Assembly: GCA_015655365.1 (NCBI GenBank)
Contig: JAATFE010000305.1
Coordinates: forward strand, 1 to 6,924
Source of the DNA: Terriglobales bacterium
GTDB lineage: Bacteria > Acidobacteriota > Terriglobia > Terriglobales > Acidobacteriaceae
Length of the DNA stretch: 6,924 bases
Direction: 5' to 3'
The notes under the pieces were generated by a model. The model made no database searches. It saw only the letters and a list, made by a program, of their open reading frames with translations, and was not told the origin of the DNA. This document shows, piece by piece, positions 5,458 to 6,924 of the stretch; positions within the stretch are counted from its first letter, which is position 1, and the number at the start of each line of letters is the position of its first letter. The position numbers and the translations under genes were made by a program.

Positions 5458-6924
5458 ACTCCTCGAACTTTATCGCGAACGATGTCAAGCTTGGACAGGA
5501 TGTTCGGCTCTCGAAATTCATCAATCTGTATGGGTGCGAGATCGGCGACGAGACGAAGATCGGTGCATTCGTCGAGATTCAGAAAAACGCCACCGTCGGC
5601 AAGCGCTGCAAAATTTCAAGCCACAGTTTTGTCTGTGAAGGCGTGACCATCGAGGACAACGTCTTCATCGGGCACGGCGTCATGTTTTTGAACGACACCT
5701 ACCCCCGCGCCACAACTACCGAGGGCAGCCTGCAAACTGAAGCCGACTGGAAGGTCGAACGGACGATTGTCAAGAAGGGCGCATCCATCGGCTCCGGCGC
5801 GACGATTTTGCCCAACGTCACGATCGGCGAAAATGCGCTTGTCGGCGCGGGCAGCGTCGTGACCAAAGACGTTCCCGCCAACGCCATCGTCGCAGGAAAC
5901 CCGGCTACCCTGCGGCGCTCGATCCGCCCGCAGAATGAGGAAAACGACGCGCACGAACCGATTCCGTTTCTCGATCTGGTAACTCCTCATCTGGAACTCG
6001 AGCAGGAACTGACCAGCGTGTTTCGTTGGGCACTGCACACCGCAGGTTTCGTCGGCGGCACCATGGTAGACGAATTCGAGACGGCATTTGCCTCCTTCTG
6101 CAACGTGAGCCACTGCATTGCGGTGAGCAGCGGCACGGATGCGGTGCGCTTTGCGCTGATGGGTGCAGGAGTGCAGGCAGGCGATGTGGTCGTGACAGTT
6201 CCGAACACTTTCATCGCCACCTCGGAAGCCATTTCGCAGGCCGGTGCGCTTCCGGAGTTTGTGGACATCGACGAGCACACCTATAACCTTTCGCCCGAGA
6301 AGCTGCAGCAGTACCTCGAAAAGCAGTGCATGCGAAACGCGGCCGGAAAGTTGATCAGCCTGCGCAGCGGACGCCCGGTGACCGCTGTAGTGCCGGTACA
6401 TCTCTACGGACAAATGGCCGACATGGATGCGATTCTCGCTCTAGCCGAGCAGTACGGCCTGGTGGTGATCGAGGATGCGTGCCAGGCGCATGGCGCGGAG
6501 TATTTTTCAAAGAAACTGAATCGCTGGATGAAGGCCGGATCGATGGGCCGCGCGGCAGCCTTCAGTTTCTATCCCGGCAAAAACCTGGGAGCTTGCGGCG
6601 AGGCGGGAGCAGTGACGACAAACGACTCGGCGGTGGCAAGCAAAGCCAAGATGCTGCGCGATCATGGCCAGGCAAAAAAGTACTACCACGACGTCGAGGG
6701 TTACAACGGTCGAATGGACGCGATCCAGGCCGGTCTTTTGAGCGTGAAGCTGCCTCATTTGGAAACGTGGAATGCGCTGCGCTGCGAACATGCGACCGAA
6801 TACAACCGTCTGCTTGCGGAGAACGCAGCCATCACTTTGCCGCAGCAGCCTGCGAACTCCCGCGCGGTGTTTCACCTCTATGTGATTCGCACCGCGGATC
6901 GCGAAGGAATGATGGATCATTTGA
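5454..6924 (+). CDS. Fused hexapeptide-repeat N-acetyltransferase / DegT-type PLP aminotransferase, 3' end beyond the window
   Basis: One uninterrupted frame of 490 codons runs from ATG 5454 to the window edge. Residues 1 to about 157 form a left-handed beta-helix acyltransferase of the WbpD type: repeated I-G hexapeptides, then ISSHSFVCEGVTIEDNVFIG (54-73), HGVMFLNDTYPRA (74-86) with H74, and the closing SVVTKDVPANAIVAGNPA (134-151). A polar linker (about 158-168) leads to PFLDL (171-175), the usual start of DegT/DnrJ/EryC1/StrS aminotransferases. There follow SSGTDA (225-230) for the PLP phosphate, IEDACQAHGA (339-348) with D341 for the pyridine nitrogen, and SFYPGKNLGA (371-380) with the Schiff-base lysine K376. 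Both halves keep their key residues. Together they should transaminate the keto sugar made by the preceding oxidoreductase and then acetylate the amine. The start overlaps that gene's stop by ATGA. About 60-100 C-terminal residues are probably missing. Substrate is inferred only from context. Confidence 0.92.
   Translation, partial: MNSSNFIANDVKLGQDVRLSKFINLYGCEIGDETKIGAFVEIQKNATVGKRCKISSHSFVCEGVTIEDNVFIGHGVMFLNDTYPRATTTEGSLQTEADWKVERTIVKKGASIGSGATILPNVTIGENALVGAGSVVTKDVPANAIVAGNPATLRRSIRPQNEENDAHEPIPFLDLVTPHLELEQELTSVFRWALHTAGFVGGTMVDEFETAFASFCNVSHCIAVSSGTDAVRFALMGAGVQAGDVVVTVPNTFIATSEAISQAGALPEFVDIDEHTYNLSPEKLQQYLEKQCMRNAAGKLISLRSGRPVTAVVPVHLYGQMADMDAILALAEQYGLVVIEDACQAHGAEYFSKKLNRWMKAGSMGRAAAFSFYPGKNLGACGEAGAVTTNDSAVASKAKMLRDHGQAKKYYHDVEGYNGRMDAIQAGLLSVKLPHLETWNALRCEHATEYNRLLAENAAITLPQQPANSRAVFHLYVIRTADREGMMDHL

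Overview
The window reads as a piece of a high-GC bacterial chromosome made of two unlike halves. The first 2.3 kb is GC-rich housekeeping DNA (for example 46 G/C of 60 bases in 241-300). It holds the 3' two-thirds of gpsA (+), a complete phoU (-) converging on it across a near-symmetric bidirectional terminator, and a flavin-reductase-family gene (+) divergent from phoU. The taxon cannot be fixed from the sequence. A soil group such as Acidobacteriota would fit the composition, the clustered stem-loops downstream of a gene and the style of the exopolysaccharide genes, but this is a low-confidence impression.

From about 2313 to 3205 there is an approximately 890-base stretch with no convincing gene and much lower GC (81 of 180 bases in 2461-2640). 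It contains a cluster of three stem-loops (2373-2436), a nested palindromic element with 19-bp imperfect inverted terminal repeats around an 11-bp hairpin (2607-2725, MITE-like), and two short hairpins in the probable leader of the next gene.

From 3206 to the end there is a + strand surface-polysaccharide (EPS, O-antigen or capsule type) cluster. It has a membrane phosphoglycosyl transferase with an unusual soluble N-terminal region in place of the common multi-pass membrane domain, then a Gfo/Idh/MocA sugar-nucleotide oxidoreductase, then, overlapping it by ATGA, a single open reading frame that joins a hexapeptide-repeat N-acetyltransferase to a DegT/DnrJ/EryC1/StrS PLP aminotransferase and runs off the window. 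Oxidoreductase, aminotransferase and acetyltransferase are the three activities that turn a sugar-nucleotide hydroxyl into an acetamido group (the logic of WbpB, WbpE and WbpD). The cluster therefore probably makes an N-acetylated amino sugar nucleotide, while the phosphoglycosyl transferase starts glycan assembly on undecaprenyl phosphate.

The most notable points are the acetyltransferase-aminotransferase fusion, the degenerate GGDEF-like N-terminus of the transferase, and the nested inverted-repeat element. I do not see evidence of a wholly new defence or mobile system.
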